Under the pieces are notes generated by a model that saw only the letters and a list, made by a program, of their open reading frames with translations, did not search any database and was not told where the DNA came from. Shown here in pieces: positions 19,201 to 27,600 of a DNA stretch of 64,000 nucleotides. The position numbers and the translations under genes were made by a program. The number at the start of each line of letters is the position of its first letter. Position 1 is the first letter of the stretch. Source of the stretch: an uncultured Bacteroidales bacterium (GTDB lineage: Bacteria; Bacteroidota; Bacteroidia; Bacteroidales; Paludibacteraceae); the NCBI GenBank assembly GCA_903901975.1, contig CAIUTB010000040.1, positions 1 to 64,000 of the forward strand, in the 5' to 3' direction.

Positions 19201-20158
19201 CCCGGCATTGGGTAGGTTCTTATCGCCTGACCCTTATGTGCAATCGCCCGATAATTCGCAAAACTTTAACCGCTATAGTTATTGTTTGAATAATCCGTTG
19301 AGATATTCGGATCCGAGTGGTTGTAATTTTTGGAGTTGGTTAGGTAATGGCGCCGCCACAATATTATATGGTGTGGCGACTCTAGCGGCTTTCTGTTTTA
19401 ATCCAATTATTGGTATGGCAATGGTAGGTGCTTATCTTGGAGGTATGTCTCAAAATAATGGACAATGGAACTTTTGCAAATGGGACTGGCAAAACCCTAA
19501 TACATACATAGGGATTGGAGTTGGTGGAATATCAGGTGCGTGTTTAGGTGACTTTCTTTTTAATCCAGCTACTACATTTAGTCTAAAACTTGGACTTAAT
19601 TTAAGCTTACCCAACGGCTTACCTTTTGGAGGGATATCTTTGGATTTTATACAAAAAGCAGGAAGTATCGCTTTACAAGGTCTTGGTTGGTTGACAGTTG
19701 CAGGAGGAGGCGGTTATCTCACTTACGAAGCTGCAAAGAGTATTTTTGGAAAGGAACCAAATGAAAAAAATAATCCTACTTTTTACGGGGCAGATGTTCG
19801 ATTTATTTCAGAATCAGCTTCCTATAATTCATATTTCGGTGGAGCAATAAATACCCAAGAATCTGTATACGCGAATTATCTAAAATTGGGACGTAACTCA
19901 TATGAAGGACAACTGTTAATGCATGAATATGGACACTATCTTCAGGAAAAATTTTACGGTCAATTTAATTATTACACTAATATAGCTCCTGCTAGTGGCA
20001 CGAATTATCTGCTACAACCATCGGATGTGTATAGAACTACATGGACGGAAATTCAGGCAAATACTTTATCTTTTGATTTTTTTTGTAGACCAAGTTCCTG
20101 GGATTTCAGCCATTATCCTATTAATAGAGATTTTCTAAATCGAATTATACATAAATAA
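16226..20158 (+). CDS. 5'-truncated RHS-repeat protein with metallopeptidase-like C-terminal tip
   Basis: The frame is open from 16040, and RHS-like coding reads back to about 16079, but the first ATG is 16226 and there is no signal peptide. The 1310-residue product begins in the middle of a SpvB/RHS protein: GKGFMGFEKVETY (about 55-67) aligns with GNGFNGFKTRTIS of the second giant RHS protein here. YD-repeats fill residues about 140-950, and the RHS core ends in DPSG near 1031. The variable tip (1032-1310) has a glycine-rich hydrophobic segment and HEYGH (1233-1237) plus a downstream TWTEIQAN, which suggest a zinc metallopeptidase-type toxin. The N-terminal export and SpvB/FG-GAP regions are missing. 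It is followed 10 bp later by a small lipoprotein gene, its likely immunity partner. Confidence 0.85.
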   Translation: MNDYSIYDRGTSCTYPYRNLAGNVFLLGSTNAYLSGVLMSSVSTKYTKGVLDIRGKGFMGFEKVETYNNLRNTTTTQNFNPLNFGVLTSVDTPTASASYLYNVSIAANKITKVTLASKAESNKLTNATVNSSYTYDSYGNQTSETVNFGGGLSITTSNLYNNYTGTPYKLGVLYDQSVTNNRNLLSSTVKKTFSNFTATTLLPQKVTIKKDGNQVSETYYIYQNGHVTRDSVKNHTASTYLVTKYVYDTYGRLSRKTDPLGLYVDYAYDTYGRVESVTDHKTNKTEFGYDNWGRKVSTISPDGVTETVTMQWVGAGSATLASPSGGSSSGGSSGQTYRDLQYSAPLTQSGNITATNSIRLLNNFTYSAATSGSLVLGIDKTANFSAPPTSINGSTTGGTGDYMYLVTKRVTGAPASQSYIDALGREIRTGTMRFDGNYLYSDKTYDSFGRLEKVSLPFKGNSATLWNTYSYDTNDRLTGINYASGKTDSYSYNNLSVTATVDGIAKTTTKDAMGKVVNVVDPAGTITYNLRADGQPSSIVAPGNVTTSFTYDKYGRQLTLIDPSAGTHTYAYDERGNLNRDSIAPDKITNTLYDDYNRVIQKEIVGEITTTYVYNPDGQMSTVSSTNGTGKEMNYDNLMRLSSVKEKAPDAKYFQKNFTYNAGTTTAISYETTNGKITTENYSYANGTMTEIKLNNTTSVWKLTAENDMGLATASVTGNLLREYGYDDYGLPTSRTVKYGTNVIQNTGYSFNAATGNLTWRKDNTRNLQENFGYDNLNRLTGFGATTIAYDIKGNITDHTGIGSYAYENTTKPYAVTTLTPYGAAIPLRDQNVTYNGMQRPATITENGYVATLGYDDGGERVKMVLTHNGTTQLTRYYLGGQYELDAETGTERLYLGGDAYSAASVYVKEEGNWNIYYICRDYQGSITHIVNANGSLKQELSFDPWGRLRDPNTQQVFAVGAEPVLFLARGYTGHEHLAVFGLINMNARLYDPALGRFLSPDPYVQSPDNSQNFNRYSYCLNNPLRYSDPSGCNFWSWLGNGAATILYGVATLAAFCFNPIIGMAMVGAYLGGMSQNNGQWNFCKWDWQNPNTYIGIGVGGISGACLGDFLFNPATTFSLKLGLNLSLPNGLPFGGISLDFIQKAGSIALQGLGWLTVAGGGGYLTYEAAKSIFGKEPNEKNNPTFYGADVRFISESASYNSYFGGAINTQESVYANYLKLGRNSYEGQLLMHEYGHYLQEKFYGQFNYYTNIAPASGTNYLLQPSDVYRTTWTEIQANTLSFDFFCRPSSWDFSHYPINRDFLNRIIHK

Positions 20159-20168
20159 TAATGTTTTT

Positions 20169-20600
20169 ATGAAAGCTACTTTTAGATATTTGTCTTTTTG
20201 CAAAGTTATCATATTAATACAAATAACAATTCTTATTTTAAATTCATGTACTTGTGATAGAATTGATAACAGAAAAATTAAAGTAATTAACGAGTCTATG
20301 TCAGATATTGTCTGGCTTAAATCATCCAATAAAGCGTTCAGAAAGCCAAAATATAATCAAGATATTGATAGTGTTTCGATTGATTCCATTGGTTATATAT
20401 CAAATATAGTTCCTACTTGGAATGAATTAATAGAAGAATCAAAGGATAAAAAAATAGCCATTTTTATTATCAATAATGATTCATTAAAAAAATATGGATG
20501 GGAAACTATATATAAAAAAAATAACTTTTCAAAAGTTTATCTGTTGAATATTGAAGATTTGAATAATTGTCAATGGGAAATAAGATATGATGGAAAGTGA
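20169..20600 (+). CDS. Small lipoprotein, putative immunity partner of the RHS metallopeptidase tip
   Basis: The 143-residue protein has a lipoprotein signal with lipobox LNSC (Cys near 27). The mature part begins CTCDRIDNRKIKVINESM and ends SKVYLLNIEDLNNCQWEIRY. From memory, proteins with a similar K-I-x-V-x-N-x-S opening and LxxEDLxxxxWxIxY ending often follow HEYGH-type RHS tips in Bacteroidota. It begins 10 bp after the RHS stop. Immunity function is inferred from position and export only. Confidence 0.65.
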   Translation: MKATFRYLSFCKVIILIQITILILNSCTCDRIDNRKIKVINESMSDIVWLKSSNKAFRKPKYNQDIDSVSIDSIGYISNIVPTWNELIEESKDKKIAIFIINNDSLKKYGWETIYKKNNFSKVYLLNIEDLNNCQWEIRYDGK

Positions 20601-20632
20601 AATTATGAAATAGTTGGTTCGGCGTAGGGTAA

Positions 20633-21682
20633 TTGGCAGGGGTACTTTTGAGTAGAGGCTATACAGGACATGAGCATTTAACCGTTTTCGGTCTGATAAA
20701 TATGAATGCCCGCTTGTACGACCCGGCTCTAGGTAGATTCTTATCTCCTGACCCTTATGTGCAGTCTCCTGACAACTCCCAAAACTATAATCGATATAGT
20801 TATTGTCTGAATAATCCATTGAGGTATAGTGATCCTAGTGGGGAACTTTTTGGAATTGATGATGGAATATTAATTGCAGGGTTCTTAATTTATACTGCAA
20901 TAGCTTATTTAGCCAGTGTGAGAGATACTGGTTATAAAGACTGGACACCTCATGTAAATGCAATTGGTGCTGGGTATTCAGGAACTAATGGAGGTTATGT
21001 AGGTTTTTCTTTTGATGGAGACAACCATTTTTCAAATGTGGGATTGAATAATGGACTTACTGCTGGTAGCACAAATTATGGATTTACATATATGAGTCAT
21101 TTTGATCTTTCTGTTGACCCTGTTCAGTATTTAATGCAAAAAGAACAGGAAATAAGATACGATGATGCTGCTAATAGAAATTATCAAAAAAACACAAATG
21201 CTTGGATTGAAAATGTTAACTACACATCAGGTGCGTTGTCGACAGCAGGATACATTATTCAAAAAACTCAAAATGGAACTTTTAGATTGACGAATGGAAC
21301 TTATAATGGTTCAGAACTAAGTTTTAAATATTATTCTAATGGTTGGGAAGGAGGAAGTGTTGCTGATATTACGACTTATAGCGTTTCCAAAATGGGTGGC
21401 TACCTATCACTTGGTGCAAGTGTTGTTGGTACTGCTTCGTCCTATGCTCAACTTTATAAAGGTACTGGAGGTATTATGACTATGCCAGATGCTACCATAG
21501 GGACAATTGGTTTGGCAAACTCACTTGCTCCATATATGGGTGGAAGTGCAATACCTGTTGTCGGAGAAGGTGTTGCAATATATGGTATTGGGCGTTTTAC
21601 TTGGGATACTTTTTTTGACTTAGGTCAAAAATATGGCCCTAGCACTTGGTATGGCACAGATGACACAAAATGGTTTAAATAG
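20633..21682 (+). CDS. Orphan RHS C-terminal tip (displaced toxin cassette)
   Basis: The frame opens straight after a TAA at 20630-20632 and enters at the RHS core boundary: [20 protein letters not shown], then [20 protein letters not shown] and a DPSG end near residue 70. This part is closely similar at DNA level to 19129-19320 of the upstream gene. After DPSG the roughly 280 residues differ completely and end [28 protein letters not shown]. There is no ATG or signal peptide (only TTG 20633), so it is probably a silent or donor cassette. The toxic activity of the tip is not recognised. A membrane protein gene follows after 8 bp. Confidence 0.8.
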   Translation: MAGVLLSRGYTGHEHLTVFGLINMNARLYDPALGRFLSPDPYVQSPDNSQNYNRYSYCLNNPLRYSDPSGELFGIDDGILIAGFLIYTAIAYLASVRDTGYKDWTPHVNAIGAGYSGTNGGYVGFSFDGDNHFSNVGLNNGLTAGSTNYGFTYMSHFDLSVDPVQYLMQKEQEIRYDDAANRNYQKNTNAWIENVNYTSGALSTAGYIIQKTQNGTFRLTNGTYNGSELSFKYYSNGWEGGSVADITTYSVSKMGGYLSLGASVVGTASSYAQLYKGTGGIMTMPDATIGTIGLANSLAPYMGGSAIPVVGEGVAIYGIGRFTWDTFFDLGQKYGPSTWYGTDDTKWFK

Positions 21683-21690
21683 GCAATAGT

Positions 21691-22098
21691 ATGAAAAATA
21701 TTTATTATATAATTTGGGTAGATTCCATTCTTCGATATAGAAAATCTTTGCCAAAAGCTAAAGATTGGAAGCTGAAAGTTTTTCTTCTCAACACATGGGT
21801 AAATGCAATTAATTTCTGGACAATTCTTATTTGGTTGAAATTCTTTGGTATATACCATCTTCCATTGATTGATATCGAAATTTTCCCAGGAAATATATTA
21901 AATTATTTCATATCTTTCACAATTGAATTTGCCTTACCATTTGGTCTATTAAACTATTTTTTGATTTTTTATAATGACAGATACAAAAAAATAATTGAAA
22001 GATATTCTGCTCCCAAAAGAAAATATGCATTTATATACTCACAATCAGTAATTTGGTTTGCTTTGTTCTCTGCCTATATTTATTATATATGGAGGTGA
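21691..22098 (+). CDS. Small membrane protein paired with the orphan RHS tip (putative immunity)
   Basis: The 135-residue protein has an N-terminal MKNIYYIIWVDSILRYRK and three predicted membrane helices (about 38-52, 70-94, 112-132), including NILNYFISFTIEFALPFGLL. From memory, proteins of this pattern recur after Bacteroidota RHS tips. It starts 8 bp after the tip gene. Immunity function is an inference from position. Confidence 0.65.
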   Translation: MKNIYYIIWVDSILRYRKSLPKAKDWKLKVFLLNTWVNAINFWTILIWLKFFGIYHLPLIDIEIFPGNILNYFISFTIEFALPFGLLNYFLIFYNDRYKKIIERYSAPKRKYAFIYSQSVIWFALFSAYIYYIWR

Positions 22099-22183
22099 AT
22101 ATTCTGTAAATGTGGTAATTCTTCAGATGTGTTGATATAAAACTAACATGCTGAAAACAAAAAAATGATCAAGTATAATAAAA

Positions 22184-22278
22184 GCCTGTCCTTGCGGAAA
22201 TATTCATTAAATGAGTAAAAGGTGGTGCTGTTGGGATTTGTAATCCCAACTGTATGTATTATAAGGATTTTTAATCCG
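22184..22278. repeat. RHS cassette junction sequence with two small palindromes
   Basis: GCCTGTCCTTGCGGAAATAT and the following AAATGAGTAAAAGGTGG (22184-22225) resemble 31520-31561 downstream of the second RHS gene (roughly three quarters identical by eye). Two inverted repeats follow: GTTGGGATT-TGT-AATCCCAAC (22230-22250) and GGATT-TTT-AATCC (22264-22276). No gene is seen. It looks like debris left by cassette exchange. Confidence 0.5.
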
Positions 22279-22307
22279 AAATAAATAAATCTGCTTTACA
22301 GCCAGAT

Positions 22308-22718
22308 TTGCTACTGGGTGGTGTTGAAATACATGTAAATTATTTTCCTACATCTGCCATGCCTAAATCTTATTGGGAACAATATATCACAACAAATGAT
22401 CCATTAAGTATAAAACAATATAATTTTCTGACAAAAATAAACGGAAGCATGTATTCTTATTGGGATGATGCTGAATCTGGGGGTAATTTTCGATATTATT
22501 CTATTCAAAGTATGAATGAAAGAAGAGATAACGTTGGTTGGGCAATAAATTTTGATGATTGTCCACGCAGAAATATGTCTCCAAATACATATTGGCGAGC
22601 CAATTTGTATTTAATAAATGAAGGACAACCGGTTTTTCGCTTAACATATGGATGGACTACAAACAGTGCAGGTTCCCCAATCCCGATGCCATATATTTAT
22701 TATGAGTTTCCAAGATAA
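22308..22718 (+). CDS. Uncharacterised ORF, possibly a truncated RHS tip
   Basis: The 136-codon frame begins at TTG 22308 but is open back to 22275 (EINKSALQPD). It has no signal peptide and no convincing start. It contains WRANLYLINEGQPVFRLTYG and ends IYYEFPR. I recognise no family. It lies just after the cassette junction sequence and 17 bp before a secreted protein gene, the toxin-then-partner arrangement seen twice elsewhere in this locus. A decayed toxin tip is therefore plausible but unproven. Confidence 0.45.
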   Translation: MLLGGVEIHVNYFPTSAMPKSYWEQYITTNDPLSIKQYNFLTKINGSMYSYWDDAESGGNFRYYSIQSMNERRDNVGWAINFDDCPRRNMSPNTYWRANLYLINEGQPVFRLTYGWTTNSAGSPIPMPYIYYEFPR

Positions 22719-22735
22719 CAAAAGACAAATATTAT

Positions 22736-23263
22736 ATGAAAAAAATCTTTATTTGTGTAATTCTACTAACCGGTTCGTTAGTTATCTACGCTGAAGGAGG
22801 TGAATCTCCTCAAAGAGCGAATCCAAACTATAAAAAACTAAATCTATATGCTCATGTTTTAGAACGCTATGGTAAAAGTAATTACTATCAGTTACAAATT
22901 GAAATTGTAAATACAGGTAGTAAATCAGTTTCTTTTTGGGAAGACACTAATACATATCAGTATGTTTTTATGTTATCAGCGGGTGGGATAACGTTTGTGA
23001 ATAATCGTGAACGTGAATATGCCCTTAAAAATATTCCATATAAGCAAAAAGCCATGTTAGCGACATATAGAAAGGTGAGAATATTACCTGATGCTAAATA
23101 TTTAATTAAACTAGATATTTGCATATATAATAGAGAAGTATTTTTTAAAAGCAATAAAAATTTAAGATTATTATTTCATTTTGAAGATGCAAACCTATCT
23201 TTTTGTGAAGATCCTACCAAACCTAAAATTCTCAGTGAGAATATTATTGACTATAAATGGTAA
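22736..23263 (+). CDS. Uncharacterised secreted protein
   Basis: The 175-residue protein has a signal peptide (MKKIFICVILLTGSLVIYAE). The mature part is predicted to be beta-rich (LYAHVLERYGKSNYYQLQIE, YRKVRILPDAKYLIKLDICI). No family is recognised. It follows the ORF at 22308 closely, so a periplasmic immunity role is possible. It overlaps the nominal open frame of the next gene by a few bases, but that gene's likely start is at 23290. Confidence 0.55.
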   Translation: MKKIFICVILLTGSLVIYAEGGESPQRANPNYKKLNLYAHVLERYGKSNYYQLQIEIVNTGSKSVSFWEDTNTYQYVFMLSAGGITFVNNREREYALKNIPYKQKAMLATYRKVRILPDAKYLIKLDICIYNREVFFKSNKNLRLLFHFEDANLSFCEDPTKPKILSENIIDYKW

Positions 23264-23289
23264 AAAGAAAACTTGATATAATTTACAAT

Positions 23290-24324
23290 ATGAGAAATAT
23301 ATTATTTTTATATTTCATAGTATTACTGAGTTCGTGTACCCCAAGAATCACGACTTCATTAATCAAAAAAGAAAAGTCCTTATCGAAAAATGCTATGGTT
23401 ACCGTGTATGATAAAAATGACACATTACCAGCTGTTATTGAGAAGTTAGGAACAACCAGGGTCAATGATAATGGATCAACGGCAGAATTTAATTATAATT
23501 TTGTATTTGAGCTAGCCAAACTTGAAGCGGGTAAAGCCGGAGGAAATGCCATTAGGATAATTAAGCATCAAATACCTAATATTTTTAATACGGGTCATGA
23601 AGTATATGCAGATATTCTAAAAATAGATACAAATATTGTAGATAAAAAGTCAAATCAAAAGACCAAAGAATCTTACAAGAAAATACCATATTCCCATTTA
23701 CGTTTGGCAATCAATGGCGGGTATGCCTATAATTTGGGTAAAGTTGCTCCGGCTTTTGACACGCGTCTTCAAACCTATGATAATCAGATGAGGTCTGGTT
23801 TTAACTTTGGTGCAGAGATAAATTATTTCTTTGTTAGTGGTCAGGCGGGAATAGGAATAAACTATGAGACTGTAAGTTCACAGAATAGTTTGAGTGGAGT
23901 AACCTACTTAAGTGCGGGTCAAATATTCTCAAATAACATTTTGAGTGATAACTTAAATATCCAGTATATTGGGCCAATGTACACAGCCATATCAAGACAA
24001 ATAATTAAAAACGGAATAAAAGACGCTTTAATTATTAATGTGGGTATGGGAAATTTGTCCTATTCAGATTCAAAAATTGTAGATTTGATGAACTATAAAA
24101 TAACTGGGTCGGCACTTGGCACTTATTATTCTATTGGCTATGATCGTTTCATTTCCAAAAATATGGCACTTGGAATACAGTTGTCTTTAATAAGAGGTTT
24201 GTTGACTAATTATGATCTATTTGATGGAACTTCAACTACGCATGTCCAACTGGATAATAACAGCTACCAAAGTTTAAGTCATTTAAGTTTGACAGTTGGA
24301 TTACGATTTAACACTTCAAAATAA
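23290..24324 (+). CDS. Outer-membrane-type lipoprotein of unknown function
   Basis: I choose ATG 23290 because MRNILFLYFIVLLSSC then forms a proper lipoprotein signal (lipobox LSSC, Cys16); GTG or ATG codons upstream at 23257 would only add a charged extension. The protein has about 344 residues. After a region with EFNYNFVFELAKLEAGKAGG (about 70-90), the C-terminal half shows alternating amphipathic strands and ends SLSHLSLTVGLRFN, typical of a small outer-membrane beta-barrel (about 140-344). Its function and link to the RHS genes are unknown. Confidence 0.6.
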   Translation: MRNILFLYFIVLLSSCTPRITTSLIKKEKSLSKNAMVTVYDKNDTLPAVIEKLGTTRVNDNGSTAEFNYNFVFELAKLEAGKAGGNAIRIIKHQIPNIFNTGHEVYADILKIDTNIVDKKSNQKTKESYKKIPYSHLRLAINGGYAYNLGKVAPAFDTRLQTYDNQMRSGFNFGAEINYFFVSGQAGIGINYETVSSQNSLSGVTYLSAGQIFSNNILSDNLNIQYIGPMYTAISRQIIKNGIKDALIINVGMGNLSYSDSKIVDLMNYKITGSALGTYYSIGYDRFISKNMALGIQLSLIRGLLTNYDLFDGTSTTHVQLDNNSYQSLSHLSLTVGLRFNTSK

Positions 24325-24640
24325 TATGGTAATATCTCATTCCATACAATCGGGTATGTTCTCAATTATAAGAGCAATAGGTTTATGTTGTTTGTTGGGA
24401 TATATCAGTTTCAAGCATCAATATTTACACATCTAATGATCATGTCCGATAAGTTGAGAGAAGAACTGACTCTTTATGTAATTGTGATTTAACAAAAGAA
24501 AAGTATCGAACGCTTGAGTAAAAATCAAAAATAAACAGGTTTTAGACATCCCATTCTATTTTACATACAAGTACTGTTAGTGAGAAGCCAATTTCTTACT
24601 AACATTCCACCTATTTATTCACTTCGTGAAAATAACCACC
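24325..24640 (+). other. Gene-free leader of the second RHS gene
   Basis: No gene is visible in this stretch. It contains an imperfect 12-bp inverted repeat, TGTTAGTGAGAA-N6-TTCTTACTAACA (24575-24604), about 40 bp before the RHS start, which could be an operator or leader hairpin. I found no clear TAnnTTTG promoter. Confidence 0.4.
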
Positions 24641-27600
24641 ATGATAACAAACTATAAACACAATATTTTGTCTGTACTACTTGCTGGCGTATGGGCAACT
24701 CAATTGTTGGCTCAAGCACCAAATTTTGAATTGTCAGCTCCGGAAACAGATGCTCAAAAAAACTATGTAGCCCGTGACTATATAAAGCTAAAAGCAACTT
24801 CAACGAGTGGTTTTCACTTTAGTGCAACCGATGCAAATCATCGCTTTAGTGCCAAAATTGATGCAGGGCTTTTGTTTCCTCCTACAGACAAAACCTTTCA
24901 GAAAACTGATGGAACATTTACAACTGATCCTACTCAGGGAGCAGTGGTGGGAAGTATTCCGGGAAAGCTAAATGTAGGTTCCAGCGGATGTGCAACTTAT
25001 AATATTCCAATCGAATGTCCATCGGGTATTATGGGAATGCAACCGGATTTATCCATTTATTATAATAGCCAGGGAGGAAATGGACCTGTAGGGATTGGAT
25101 GGAATGTTGGTGGACTTTCTGCGATTGGAAGGGCAACTAAAAATAGTTTTAATGATTACGCAATTGCCGGTATCAATTTTACAGCACTTGATAAATACAC
25201 GTTGGATGGAAATGATTTAGTGACTCTTACCGGGACGTATGGTGCAGATGGTTCAACATATCAGACCCGGATCAAAAACTATACAAAAGTTGAATCAATA
25301 GGACAAATTGGAGGCATCTCTCCACAATATTTCAGGGTAACATCAAAAGATGGAAGGATTATTGAATATGGGAATACAACGGACTCAAAAATGATTCCGA
25401 CAGGTGGAACTATTCCGTTACAATGGTTCGTCAATAAAGTTACTGATCCCAATGGGAATTATATGACCTTTACTTATCAAACAAACGGAGGACAAACTGT
25501 ATTGTCTGAAATTGATTACAGCGGAAATGGAAACAAAGCTCCTTTTACAAGTATTGTCTTCAATTATACAACGAAATCAACTATTTACAAATCATATATC
25601 GCCGGTTATTCTATTGATGACAGGTTTCTATTGAATAATATTCAGATAAAAAATAATACAACAGTTCTAAAACAATATAGCCTTGATTATAATATTCAGA
25701 ATAGTAGATATTTCTTGAAAAGTGTGACTCTTGTTGGGTTGAACAATGAAAAACCAAATCCAACCCTTATTGAATGGGGAGCAGATAACTCGGTTACAAG
25801 TGTTTCAACAGTTTCCGGTACTTCAATTCAAGACTTTATCCCGGGAACTACCGAGATAAAATGGGTTTCTACTGATGTAAATGGGGATGGAAAATCTGAT
25901 TTGGCATACATTTATTCAAAAGTAGTAAATGGAACAGCCAAAGGCTTTATTGCAACTTTTCTATGTTCAATTGATAGCAATAATAAACCTGCTTTTAATC
26001 TTTATAGTGATCATTTATTTGATGAATCAATAGATGTAGCAGCTTTAAAAAATACATTGCTGAATACAAATCCAACAAAGTTATCGGCAGATCTAAATGG
26101 GGACGGTTCAAAATTTATTGTAATGCCTCCAACTTATCAAAGTTTTGGTGGATATTGCTCATCATGCTTTGGGTACGGCGGGTATGGTTCATTTACATTT
26201 CCAATATATAAAGGAAATAATAATTATTATTATTGTATGTCTGGAACCACAAAGATAACATCCGAAATGCCGATATATACAATTGCCGATATAAATAATG
26301 ATGGAGTGGATGATATAATTATTGTTGAAAAGGGAATATCAAATGGACATACAATTCTTCAATATTCAAATGGAATTGCACATATACCAACTGTTGCAGA
26401 ATTACCCACGGCAAATGATCCATGGACATCTTGCAATTTAGATATAAATTCTATTCCAAGAGATATATTTATAGCCGATTATGATGGTGATGGATTAAAA
26501 GATATATTGATTTTAACGGACAATGGGGTGAAATTCTTTAAAAATAATGGAGGTTTAAAGTCTGGAGATAATGGTTTTACAACTGTATCTTTTACAGAAA
26601 AAGCATCATTAAATACATTTGATACAAGTTACAGGACAATCAAACAAGGTGATTTCAATGGTGATGGATTAAGTGACTTTATCCTGAATGAACATTGTAA
26701 TAGTAATTGGAAAATTGCTCTAAGTGATGGTAATTGGGGGTTTAATGTTAGTCCTTTATCAAATTTTACAGCTATCGAAGAGGAATATACTCCTTTAAAT
26801 GATGATAAAGAGGATTGCATTGTTACTGACTTTAATCATGATGGAAAATCAGATGTAGTTTTAATAGATGCAGTATATGATTACAGAATAAACAATATTT
26901 TTGGTTACCCTGTAGGGGAGCCGTGGGGAGAATATAATAAAACCGATATAACATGGTACACTTCTACGGGAGGAGGATTTAATGCAAATACTCAAACTGT
27001 GTATGATGAAAGTTATACCTATAATTATAGAAACATGGTAGGTGACTTTGATGGTGATGGCAGAGAAGATATAATGACCTTTGGCTCAAACATTCTAAAT
27101 TTAAGCACAACTAATAAGTCATCCGCTTTATACTTCTATAATTCATTTAATACAAATTTTGAAGCCAATAAGGTGAAATCGATTACAGATGGAATTGGAG
27201 TCAGGCGAGATATATCATATCAACCGCTTACTTATACAATGATAGATGCTAATACTACATTTTTCACAAAAGGAAACGGTCTTATTTTTCCATTATATTG
27301 TGTAAGCAACATATCCGAACCCGATGGTAAAGGGGGATCAAATATAACGAAATTTTCGTATAACGAAATTGTCTATCAAAGAGATGGGAATGGATTTAAT
27401 GGTTTTAAAACTCGTACAATAAGTAATGCTTCGACAAACAGGAAAATTGTATCGACAACCGATTTAAACCTTAATTTTTATTTACCCGATAAGCAGACTG
27501 TAGAAGTATCGACATTAGATAACAACAGCCCTATTTCTAAAACCGAATCATATTTTACTAATCTTAATTATGCTTATTATTTTGATCCGCTTTTGACTAA

